From positions 1-5,076 of the forward strand of contig CALANW010000101.1 of the NCBI GenBank assembly GCA_937926145.1: a DNA stretch of 5,076 bases. The letters are read 5' to 3'. This document shows positions 1 through 5,076 of this stretch, in pieces. This DNA comes from an uncultured Ruminococcus sp. GTDB taxonomy: Bacteria; Bacillota; Clostridia; Oscillospirales; Ruminococcaceae. The notes below the pieces were generated by a model. It did no database searches. It saw only the letters and a program-made list of their open reading frames with translations, and had not been told where the DNA came from. The stretch's first letter is position 1; every line of letters starts with the position of its first letter. The position numbers and the translations under genes are program-made.

Positions 1-40
1 AATGCTCTATTTTCGCAAATTGCTCTTTTGTTAATCTCAT
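1..40 (-). CDS. IS5-like transposase, N-terminal fragment (cut by window edge)
   Basis: Only the first 13 codons are inside the window: ATG at 40-38, reading MRLTKEQFAKIEH, with the frame open to the edge. The pattern M-x-L-T-x-E-Q-F-x-x-I is typical of the short N-terminal domain that precedes the DDE catalytic domain in many IS5-family transposases; those proteins normally continue with a leucine-proline segment and an RGN motif, which lie outside. No Shine-Dalgarno sequence precedes the ATG, and the promoter -10 box ends only six bases upstream, so the message may be leaderless or translation may begin further inside. Whether the full transposase is intact cannot be judged. Confidence 0.62.
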   Translation of the reverse strand, partial: MRLTKEQFAKIEH

Positions 41-46
41 ACGTTT

Positions 47-75
47 ATTATAATATGTTTTCGCAAAAATTGCAA
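47..75 (-). promoter_or_regulatory. Transposase promoter (TTGCAA-17-TATAAT)
   Basis: On the minus strand a -35-like TTGCAA (75-70) is followed by a 17-base spacer and a perfect TATAAT -10 box (52-47). The predicted start of transcription falls at about position 40, which is the A of the transposase ATG. It drives transcription leftward into the element, away from the neighbouring gene remnant. Confidence 0.6.
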
Positions 76-99
76 TACTTTAATGTGAACAGGCTCTAA

Positions 100-515
100 T
101 CAGATTAACAAACATATGATGTTTTCGCAATTTAAGTAACAATTATATCCCCATTCGTATTTATCAAACAAATCGTCATCTATCGCTTCCTTAATAAAAA
201 TACTAATGGATATTACTGAATTGTCATTTATATTATCCTCAAGCCAATATCCTTTCGGGGGATTGATAATCATTCTCCCAATCATCATAGGTCAATTCAG
301 GATCAAGCTCCATCGCCGGATTAATATTAATGCCTATTGCCGTTCCATTTGGAAGTTCTCTATCACAGCTGTTAAAAAGATATATCTTAAAGAATTTGCC
401 ATTGACAAAATAAAAATGGATTTTATCATTAACTCTATAAATTGTCCAAAGAATTGGATTAGTACAATTGGTATGGTGAAAGACGAAACAAATTCTCCAA
501 GAGCAGCAAATAAGT
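100..515 (-). pseudogene. Frameshifted, 5'-truncated remnant of an unrecognised gene
   Basis: Two protein-like stretches lie in adjacent minus-strand frames. The first, open from the operon terminator to a stop at 239, includes RVNDKIHFYFVNGKFF, ELPNGTAIGININ and ELTYDDWENDYQSP. The second, ending at TGA 102-100, includes KGYWLEDNINDNSVIS, IFIKEAIDDDLFDKYEWG and CENIICLLI. Removing one C from the five-C run at 261-257 joins them as QSP-KGYWLEDN, giving a continuous acidic, aromatic-rich C-terminal domain of about 110 residues. No ATG, GTG or TTG with a ribosome binding site exists in frame downstream of the ABC operon terminator, so the 5' part is missing or itself shifted; the translation before about position 445 is unconvincing. 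I do not recognise the family. The stop codon lies 3 bp from the IS boundary. Composition is visibly A+T-richer than the ABC genes. The extra C could also be a sequencing error, but that would not restore a start. Confidence 0.55.
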
Positions 516-550
516 AAACCCGTACCGACAAAATATACCGATACGGGTTT
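516..550 (-). terminator. Intrinsic terminator of the ABC transporter operon
   Basis: Arms AAACCCGTACCG (516-527) and CGATACGGGTTT (539-550) form a 12-bp stem with an 11-base loop. The single mismatch becomes a U-G wobble in the minus-strand transcript. The arm ends in UUU followed by ACUUAUUU, a modest U-rich tail. It starts 13 bases after the stop codon of the second ABC gene, where an operon terminator is expected. The plus-strand side is also followed by TATAAAAT, so it may work weakly in both directions. Confidence 0.8.
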
Positions 551-563
551 TATAAAATCAAAA

Positions 564-2285
564 TTATCTGACAAGGCTTTGCTTCTGCTTTTCCCATAAC
601 TCGTGATAAGCAGGACTTGCTTTAAGAAGCTGAGAATGTGTTCCTCTTGCGGTTATCTGACCGTCTTCAATCATAAGTATCTGATCCGCTCCCATTACTG
701 CAGAGAGCTTATGAGCAATAACAACAAGCGTTTTTCCTTTTACCATCTCGGTTATAGCCTGCTGGATATACGCTTCATTATCGGGGTCAATGCTGGCGGT
801 TGCTTCATCGAGCAGAACTATGGGTGCGTCTTTTAGGATTGCTCTTGCAATAGATATTCTCTGCTTCTCGCCTCCCGAAAGGGTCGAGCCGCCTTCGCCT
901 ATCACGGTATCATATCCATTTTCAAGAGCGGATATGAACTCGTGGCAACGTGCCTTTTTGCAGGCTGCGATAACATCTTCCTTAGTTGCTCCTTTTTTTC
1001 CGAAAGCAACATTATTGAACACGGTGTCATTAAAAAGATATACATTCTGAAAAACAACGCTGATATTTTCAAGAAGGCTTTCCGTTGTCATTGCTTTGAT
1101 ATCTGTTCCGCCAATGCTTACCGTACCCGAATCGGTATCCCAGAAACGGGCAATAAGATTTACAACAGTGCTTTTTCCGCAGCCGCTTTTTCCCACAAGT
1201 GCGGTCATGCTGTGCTGCGGGATATGAAAGCTCATGTTCTTGATAACAGCCGATTCACTGTATCCGAATGTTACGTCTTTAAAATCAATGTCAAAATTTT
1301 TGAGCTTGACTGCTTTTCCGCTGTCGTCCATTACCTCTGTCTGTTTTACTCTGTCATAACGGTCAAGAGAAGCATCTGCCACTCTGAATGCGGTTATGTT
1401 TATAAGTGCAAGCATTGGAGCCGCAAGGTCAAAGGCAAATACTGACATTGCAAGGACAAAGGGAAGCTCCATTCCGCCGTTAAGTCCCACATATCCGCAG
1501 ATAAAAATAACTGCCGAAATGCAAAGTCCTGTCATACACTGTGATACGATAACGGGCGTTGAAAAGCGCTTTTCAAATTTTATCTGAGCCTCGGTGAGCC
1601 TGAGAAAATCCTCTGAGGTCGCCTTGTGGCTTTTTCCCGCAAGGTTGAACGCCTTTACAACGGGCATTCCCTTTATGTATTCGATGACTGTTCCGACCAG
1701 TTTGTTCTGTGCCTCCTGCTGATTTACAGCCTCCTCCGAAGCTACCTTGTGAGCCGCTGCAAATGCGGCAAAAAACAACGCTGTTGTAATTGCCATAGCC
1801 AAAGCTACCCATACATTGAGCACAAGAAGAAATACAAAGGATATGCCGATGCCGATAACGGAAGTTGTTATTTTGCCGAGGGTATCCATTCCGTGCTCTT
1901 CCACAAAGGAAATATCATTTGTAATTACGGAAGTCACATTTCCGATATTTCCCTCGGAGAAAAATCCCATGGGGAAACGCTTTATCCTGTCACCGAAGGT
2001 CATGCGCTCACGGGCAAATATCTCATATCCCACGCCCGACTGGTTCACGTCCGTCAGGTAGCGGAATATCATTCTGAGGATAACACCTGCAAAGATACCT
2101 GCAAAAGCAATGATGATATTTTTTTTGCCGAAGTTGCCGTTCATTATGGTCATAAGTACATACAGCAGCATACATATGGGAACATTTGACGCAAGGCTTT
2201 CAAAAAGTGAAAGCACATAAGCACGGTCAAGCTTTCTGCGGTACTCGCCCGAAAGCCCCATTATTCTCTTTATGAACTTAAACAT
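564..2285 (-). CDS. ABC half-transporter, permease-ATPase fusion (second subunit, YbtP/YbtQ- or IrtAB-like)
   Basis: This 573-residue protein is a membrane half-transporter, expected to pair with the product of the gene just upstream. Residues 1 to about 310 form an exporter-fold (type IV) membrane domain with hydrophobic spans near 25-48, 56-76, 138-178 and 245-300; NVTSVITNDISFVEE (116-130) is the usual conserved segment of the coupling region. The ATPase domain has A-loop Y342, Walker A GKSGCGKST (365-373), Q413, signature LSGGE (469-473), Walker B IVLLD with catalytic E494, D-loop SID (498-500) and H525, so its catalytic residues look complete. I chose ATG at 2285: the in-frame GTG at 2294 abuts the AGGAGG with no spacing, whereas the ATG sits 9 bases from it. 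The start overlaps the upstream stop by 8 bp (ATGTTTAA), implying translational coupling. With an AraC regulator nearby, siderophore or metallophore uptake is the favoured role; a drug or peptide exporter is the alternative. Fold is certain, substrate is not. Confidence 0.93.
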   Translation of the reverse strand: MFKFIKRIMGLSGEYRRKLDRAYVLSLFESLASNVPICMLLYVLMTIMNGNFGKKNIIIAFAGIFAGVILRMIFRYLTDVNQSGVGYEIFARERMTFGDRIKRFPMGFFSEGNIGNVTSVITNDISFVEEHGMDTLGKITTSVIGIGISFVFLLVLNVWVALAMAITTALFFAAFAAAHKVASEEAVNQQEAQNKLVGTVIEYIKGMPVVKAFNLAGKSHKATSEDFLRLTEAQIKFEKRFSTPVIVSQCMTGLCISAVIFICGYVGLNGGMELPFVLAMSVFAFDLAAPMLALINITAFRVADASLDRYDRVKQTEVMDDSGKAVKLKNFDIDFKDVTFGYSESAVIKNMSFHIPQHSMTALVGKSGCGKSTVVNLIARFWDTDSGTVSIGGTDIKAMTTESLLENISVVFQNVYLFNDTVFNNVAFGKKGATKEDVIAACKKARCHEFISALENGYDTVIGEGGSTLSGGEKQRISIARAILKDAPIVLLDEATASIDPDNEAYIQQAITEMVKGKTLVVIAHKLSAVMGADQILMIEDGQITARGTHSQLLKASPAYHELWEKQKQSLVR

Positions 2286-4023
2286 TTTCAGCACCCTCCT
2301 TTACGGCAATATTCCAGCTGCCTGCTTCAAGACTCATCTGCCACAGTCTGCGGTAAATACTGCTGCTTTCCATAAGCTCATCATGTGTGCCGTTTGCGGA
2401 GACTTTTCCTTTGTCCAGCACAACTATATTATCCGCATCTGCGATAGTTCCGAGCCTGTGAGCTATCATAATGACAGTCCTGCCCTTTGTAAGTTCATTC
2501 AGAGCATTTGTTATAAGCTCCTCATTTTCAGCATCGGTGTATGCAGTGGCTTCATCGAGGATTATTATGGGCGCATTTTTCAGTATTGCTCTCGCAATGG
2601 TTATACGCTGACGCTCGCCGCCCGAAAGCTTTCCGCCGAGAACACCGACCTCAGTATCATATCCGTGAGGAAGCTTTGAAATGAAATCGTGGCAGGCAGC
2701 AGCCTTTGCCGCTTCTATCATTTCAGCCATTGTTGCGTCCTTTTTGCCCATGCGGAGATTATCGGCGATAGTTCCCTTGAAAAGAAAATTATCCTGTGCC
2801 ACATAGGCTGTCATACTCATAAGAGTATCAAAGGTGTACTCACGGATATCACGTCCGCCAATGGTTATACTTCCGTCGGAAACATCCCAGTAATGAACGG
2901 CAAGCCTTGCTGCGGTAGATTTTCCGCTTCCCGATTCGCCCACAAGAGCAGTCTTTTTTCCCTGCTCCGCTTTAAAGCTCACATTTTTGAGCACATCTTT
3001 GTCCTTATATGCAAATGTAACATTTTTAAATTCAACATCATAGCTTTCGGGCAGCTCGGAAACATTTCCCGAATGAACGTCCTCCGTGCTGTAAAGAGCT
3101 TCAAGCTGCTTTACGGTGTAATCCACCTGTGGAAACATGGGGAAGAAGTTTATTACCCTTGTAAGCGGCCCGCTCATGCTGAGATCGAGCATAAGAACAA
3201 ATATCCATTTGTTAAGGTCAAGAGTGCCGTTATAATACATTATCGCACCCACGGGCAGCGTGAGCAGCACCGTACAGGGCATTCCAGCATAAACCAGTGA
3301 CATTGAACGCCAGCTTTCCTTGAACCAGTCAAGGGTGAAGGTCTTATAATTCTCCACGGTATCGGAATATTTTTTGAATGAGCTTGTAGTCTGACCAAAA
3401 ATTTTTATTACTTCCATTCCCGAAACATATTCGACGACGGCGTTGTTGAGCCTTGCTCCTGCCTCGTAATACAGCGGCATTTTCTTTACTCCCAATTTCA
3501 TCATCAGCCCCATTCCGATAATTCCGAACGGCAGAGATGCCAGGGAAAGCAGACCCATTCTCCAGTCTGTCACAAAGATGACCGCCAGCACAATAAAAGG
3601 CATTACAAGATTTGGTATTCCCTCGGGAAGCATATGCGCAAGCATAAGCTCAATACGTCCTATCTCTTCCACAAAGCTTTTCTTGTATTTTCCCGTTCCG
3701 CCGTCAGCCACCTCGCCCAGCGGCTGATGCATAAGATTGTCTGCAAGCTTTACACGCATATTGTAAAGCGTTCCGAAAGCTCCCTCGTGGGAAAGATTTA
3801 GACCCTCGCCGTACAGTACATATTTTACCGTAAAGCAAAGCAATATAAGTGCAGAAGTTCGCACAACATCTGCCATTACCGCAGTTTCGCTGATATATTC
3901 ACCGATAAGACCGCTTATGAGAAAATACGGAATGACTCCTATGGGAACGCTTATCGAGATAAGTGCAAGCGCCGTGAAAATGTGCCGTCTGTACTTTCCC
4001 GCATACTTTAAAATAGATGACAT
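2278..4023 (-). CDS. ABC half-transporter, permease-ATPase fusion (first subunit, YbtP/YbtQ- or IrtAB-like)
   Basis: This 581-residue inner-membrane ABC protein is the first gene of the operon. Residues 1 to about 305 are an exporter-fold membrane domain with spans around 14-40, 52-70, 135-152, 155-178, 243-264 and 272-284. The GKYKKSFVEEIGRIE segment (111-125) followed by LAHMLPE (128-134) resembles the pattern I associate with the Firmicute YbtP/YbtQ-like subfamily. The ATPase domain shows A-loop Y339, Walker A GESGSGKST (362-370), Q410, signature LSGGE (466-470), Walker B IIILD with catalytic E491, and H522. The D-loop is unusual, reading ATAYTD (492-497) where ATSALD is common. ATG at 4023 follows a strong AAGGAGG by 6 bases. 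The coding end overlaps the start of the second subunit by 8 bp, so the two probably form a heterodimer. Known relatives with this fold and pairing (IrtAB, YbtPQ) import ferric siderophores; that role is inferred here, and exporter function is possible. Confidence 0.94.
   Translation of the reverse strand: MSSILKYAGKYRRHIFTALALISISVPIGVIPYFLISGLIGEYISETAVMADVVRTSALILLCFTVKYVLYGEGLNLSHEGAFGTLYNMRVKLADNLMHQPLGEVADGGTGKYKKSFVEEIGRIELMLAHMLPEGIPNLVMPFIVLAVIFVTDWRMGLLSLASLPFGIIGMGLMMKLGVKKMPLYYEAGARLNNAVVEYVSGMEVIKIFGQTTSSFKKYSDTVENYKTFTLDWFKESWRSMSLVYAGMPCTVLLTLPVGAIMYYNGTLDLNKWIFVLMLDLSMSGPLTRVINFFPMFPQVDYTVKQLEALYSTEDVHSGNVSELPESYDVEFKNVTFAYKDKDVLKNVSFKAEQGKKTALVGESGSGKSTAARLAVHYWDVSDGSITIGGRDIREYTFDTLMSMTAYVAQDNFLFKGTIADNLRMGKKDATMAEMIEAAKAAACHDFISKLPHGYDTEVGVLGGKLSGGERQRITIARAILKNAPIIILDEATAYTDAENEELITNALNELTKGRTVIMIAHRLGTIADADNIVVLDKGKVSANGTHDELMESSSIYRRLWQMSLEAGSWNIAVKEGAENV
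2295..2302 (-). promoter_or_regulatory. Ribosome binding site deciding the start of the second ABC gene
   Basis: AAAGGAGG on the minus strand lies inside the last codons of the first ABC gene. It is 9 bases from the ATG at 2285 but directly touches the in-frame GTG at 2294, which rules the GTG out as a start. A full ribosome binding site inside the upstream gene allows independent initiation in addition to coupling. Confidence 0.8.
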
Positions 4024-4029
4024 TTAGCT

Positions 4030-4036
4030 CCTCCTT
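4030..4036 (-). promoter_or_regulatory. Strong ribosome binding site of the first ABC gene
   Basis: AAGGAGG on the minus strand sits 6 bases before the ATG at 4023. It confirms the start of the first ABC gene and lies just after the iron-box-like palindrome, leaving only a short leader. Confidence 0.88.
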
Positions 4037-4038
4037 CA

Positions 4039-4057
4039 TTAGCATAAGCTAACCGAT
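4039..4057. promoter_or_regulatory. Candidate DtxR/IdeR-type iron box (operator)
   Basis: The plus strand reads TTAGCATAAGCTAACCGAT. Its core TTAGC-ATAA-GCTAA is a perfect 5-bp inverted repeat. Aligned by eye with the 19-bp DtxR/IdeR consensus TTAGGTTAGSCTAACCTAA it matches 14 positions, including the outer TTAG and the CTAACC block. It sits between the araC-type gene's terminator and the ribosome binding site of the transporter operon, where a repressor would block transcription start. The fit to a siderophore-type transporter supports the reading, but no DtxR gene is visible, A+T-rich spacers yield such palindromes by chance, and Clostridia may use other metal regulators. Confidence 0.42.
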
Positions 4058-4102
4058 TTATAATAAAAAGGCACACATTTTGTGTACCTTTTTATTATAA
4101 AT
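4056..4102 (-). terminator. Long hairpin terminator after the AraC-type gene
   Basis: Arms at 4056-4077 and 4081-4102 pair over 22 bp around a 3-base loop. The only mismatch (C4071 against A4087) becomes a U-G wobble in minus-strand RNA. The core reads AAGGTACACA-AAA-TGTGTGCCTT and is followed by TTTTT, the layout of an intrinsic terminator. It begins 17 bases after the stop codon of the regulator. Symmetric A and T runs mean it could terminate in both directions. The upstream arm also holds a perfect minus-strand TATAAT (4099-4094), although no good -35 accompanies it. Confidence 0.78.
4057..4065 (-). promoter_or_regulatory. Possible -10 region of the ABC operon promoter
   Basis: The minus strand reads TATTATAAA at 4065-4057, containing overlapping -10-like hexamers TATTAT and TATAAA. 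Transcription would then begin near 4050-4053, inside the iron-box-like palindrome. No TTGACA-like -35 lies 16-18 bases upstream. A promoter lacking a -35 would suit dependence on an AraC-type activator, but read-through from the regulator gene or a different promoter is also possible. Confidence 0.28.
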
Positions 4103-4119
4103 TTGATACAGCTTTTTTT

Positions 4120-5076
4120 CTACTCCGAAAAACGTTTTTTTTGCTCCGAAGCATTATTTTTCATTCGTCGGCGGTATTCAAGAGGCGGATAGCCGTAAAC
4201 TGCACGGAATGCGGAAGCAAACTTGCTTTGATTGCCGTATCCCACAAGATGCGCAACATCACCCACGCTCATTTCGGTGCGTCCCGAAAGCAGCTCCGCC
4301 GCATATCTCAGCTTCTTCGCCCTTATAAATGCTCCCACAGGCTGACCGTAAAGGCACTTGAAGCAGCTGCTGAGATTTGTCTCGGAAATGCAGAATTTTG
4401 AAGCAAGCTCGCCTATGGTGATCTCATCGATAAAATGCTGATTTATGTAATCATATACCTCTTTTACCGCTTCTGCGACTGTATGGGAAAAGCTTGGCAG
4501 GCGTTCCTGACGCTCATAGGCGTTGGCATTTATAAAGCACAGAAGCTCCAGAGTTTTCAGAACCATATAAGGCTTGCGTATCTTTTCATCAATATGATAA
4601 AGCTCCGAAAAAATATGCTCAAGGGCAGGCTTGGCTCTTATGAAAAAGGTCGGAGAATTACTGAACAAACGCTCGGAGATCCGTTTGAGATCTATTCCCG
4701 CTTCGGGAATGCGGCTGTCTATGACGGGCTGCGCCTTTTCAATTTCGATCATAACGGAAATCCCTCTGTATTTGCCGTATGGAATGCGTGAGGATACAAA
4801 CTGCGAGCCGTTTGTATCGCTTATGGCGAGGTCTCCGCTGCTGAGAAAGCCTATCTCCCCTGTTTCAAGCTCAAATTCAAAGCAGCCCTCGTTGCAGTAA
4901 TTTATCTGGATAAAACCAGGAACGGGAGGAGTGTCCTGCCAGCATGACTTCATATCGAGAACATCATAGGACATAAGTATCCCGGGAATGACTTCATAAA
5001 CGTGCATTATCCCTCTTCCGCTGCCATCTGAATCGGAAAGATAATAGACTGTGCAGTCCTTTCCGACTTCTTCGCC
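4120..5076 (-). CDS. AraC-family transcriptional regulator (5' end outside window)
   Basis: A ligand-responsive DNA-binding regulator, 318 residues visible. The frame is open to the window edge, with 23 codons before the first ATG at 5007. Those codons (including VYYLSDSDGSGRG) run smoothly into MHVYEVIPGI, and no ribosome binding site precedes that ATG, so the true start is probably upstream; AraC proteins of this type usually exceed 300 residues. Counting from M(5007), residues 1 to about 165 form the sensor domain. The C-terminal domain has two helix-turn-helix units: ITIGELASKFCISETNLSSC (196-215) and a second at about 246-270 with VGDVAHLVGYGNQSKFASAF (248-267), followed by the family's YGYPPLEYRR end (271-280). 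Stop is TAG at 4122-4120. The gene lies just upstream of, and is co-oriented with, the two ABC half-transporters, like ybtA with ybtP and ybtQ; it probably activates that operon in response to a transported ligand. Family is certain, ligand is inference. Confidence 0.93.
   Translation of the reverse strand, partial: GEEVGKDCTVYYLSDSDGSGRGIMHVYEVIPGILMSYDVLDMKSCWQDTPPVPGFIQINYCNEGCFEFELETGEIGFLSSGDLAISDTNGSQFVSSRIPYGKYRGISVMIEIEKAQPVIDSRIPEAGIDLKRISERLFSNSPTFFIRAKPALEHIFSELYHIDEKIRKPYMVLKTLELLCFINANAYERQERLPSFSHTVAEAVKEVYDYINQHFIDEITIGELASKFCISETNLSSCFKCLYGQPVGAFIRAKKLRYAAELLSGRTEMSVGDVAHLVGYGNQSKFASAFRAVYGYPPLEYRRRMKNNASEQKKRFSE

Larger units (their letters stand above)
1..96 (-). mobile_element. 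Partial IS5-like insertion sequence (upstream end)
   Basis: This is the transposase-upstream end of an insertion sequence that continues off the left edge. Read on the minus strand, it begins with the putative terminal inverted repeat GAGCCTGTTCACATTAAAGT at 96-77. A consensus-like promoter follows, and then an ATG opening MRLTKEQFAKIEH. Both the GAGCCTGTTCAC-type end and that N-terminus resemble IS5-family elements as I remember them. The outer boundary at 96 is inferred from where the GAGCCTG motif starts. The adjoining host bases 97-99 (TAA) would fit a short TNA-type target duplication, but the other end is not visible, so neither the repeat nor the duplication can be confirmed. Confidence 0.68.

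Noticed and set aside
206..517. Plus-strand open frame of 103 codons opposite the remnant
   Set aside because: It has no ribosome binding site and an isoleucine/lysine-rich, low-information translation, and it is antisense to a stretch that reads better on the minus strand.
334..531. Minus-strand open frame of 65 codons with hydrophobic translation (begins MSVRVYLFAALGEF)
   Set aside because: It begins inside the operon terminator stem without a ribosome binding site and runs out of frame with the better-supported remnant. Its hydrophobicity reflects T-rich codons. A second ancestral frameshift using its early part cannot be excluded.
516..550. Possible repeat unit or attachment site instead of a terminator
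   Set aside because: It occurs once in the window, is placed 13 bases after a stop codon, and has the stem and U-rich tail expected for an intrinsic terminator.
239..574. A 111-codon minus-strand gene starting inside the end of the second ABC gene
   Set aside because: The ATG lies within the ABC coding end and the first 20 codons translate the terminator hairpin, with no ribosome binding site. Only the later part looks coding, so it is reported as a pseudogene remnant.
1626..3300. Long plus-strand open frames opposite the ABC genes (for example 1626-2189 and 2689-3300)
   Set aside because: They lie entirely antisense to genes with complete ABC motifs, have cysteine-, histidine- and serine-rich translations of no recognisable family, and no convincing ribosome binding sites. 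They are by-products of codon use on the minus strand.
4024..4119. Riboswitch or small RNA between the regulator and the ABC operon
   Set aside because: The only substantial structure is one simple hairpin with a U-run; nothing resembles a conserved multi-helix aptamer in the 96 bases.

Overview
The window looks like chromosomal DNA from a Gram-positive, Clostridia-type bacterium (a Ruminococcus-like gut Firmicute is my best guess). The reasons are strong AAGGAGG ribosome binding sites, moderate G+C in the long genes with A+T-rich spacers, intrinsic terminators with U-runs, and the style of the AraC and ABC proteins. The assignment comes from sequence style only. Every gene I can support is on the minus strand, so transcription runs from high to low coordinates.

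Layout in transcription order: (1) 5076-4120, an AraC-family regulator whose 5' end lies outside the window; (2) 4119-4024, a compact intergenic region with a 22-bp-arm hairpin terminator, a possible weak promoter and a palindrome resembling a DtxR/IdeR iron box just upstream of a strong ribosome binding site; (3) 4023-2278 and 2285-564, two half-size ABC transporters (membrane domain followed by ATPase domain) whose genes overlap by 8 bp (ATGTTTAA), so they are almost certainly co-translated into a heterodimer; (4) 550-516, an intrinsic terminator closing the operon; (5) 515-100, an A+T-rich remnant of an unrecognised gene that has no start codon and carries a one-base frameshift at a C run; (6) 96-1, the upstream end of an IS5-like insertion sequence with its transposase promoter and first 13 codons.

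An AraC regulator followed by two exporter-fold ABC half-transporters is the arrangement known from YbtA-YbtP-YbtQ (yersiniabactin) and resembles the mycobacterial IrtAB importer. In Firmicutes such pairs are often assigned to siderophore or metallophore uptake. The working model, which is inference, is that the regulator senses a metal chelate or other small ligand and activates the transporter operon, while an iron-dependent DtxR-type repressor may act at the palindrome over the likely transcription start. Substrate and direction of transport cannot be read from the sequence. I found no CRISPR array, tRNA or rRNA, and no clear sign of a wholly new system. The most check-worthy items are the iron-box-like site, the frameshifted remnant beside the IS, and the intergenic hairpin.
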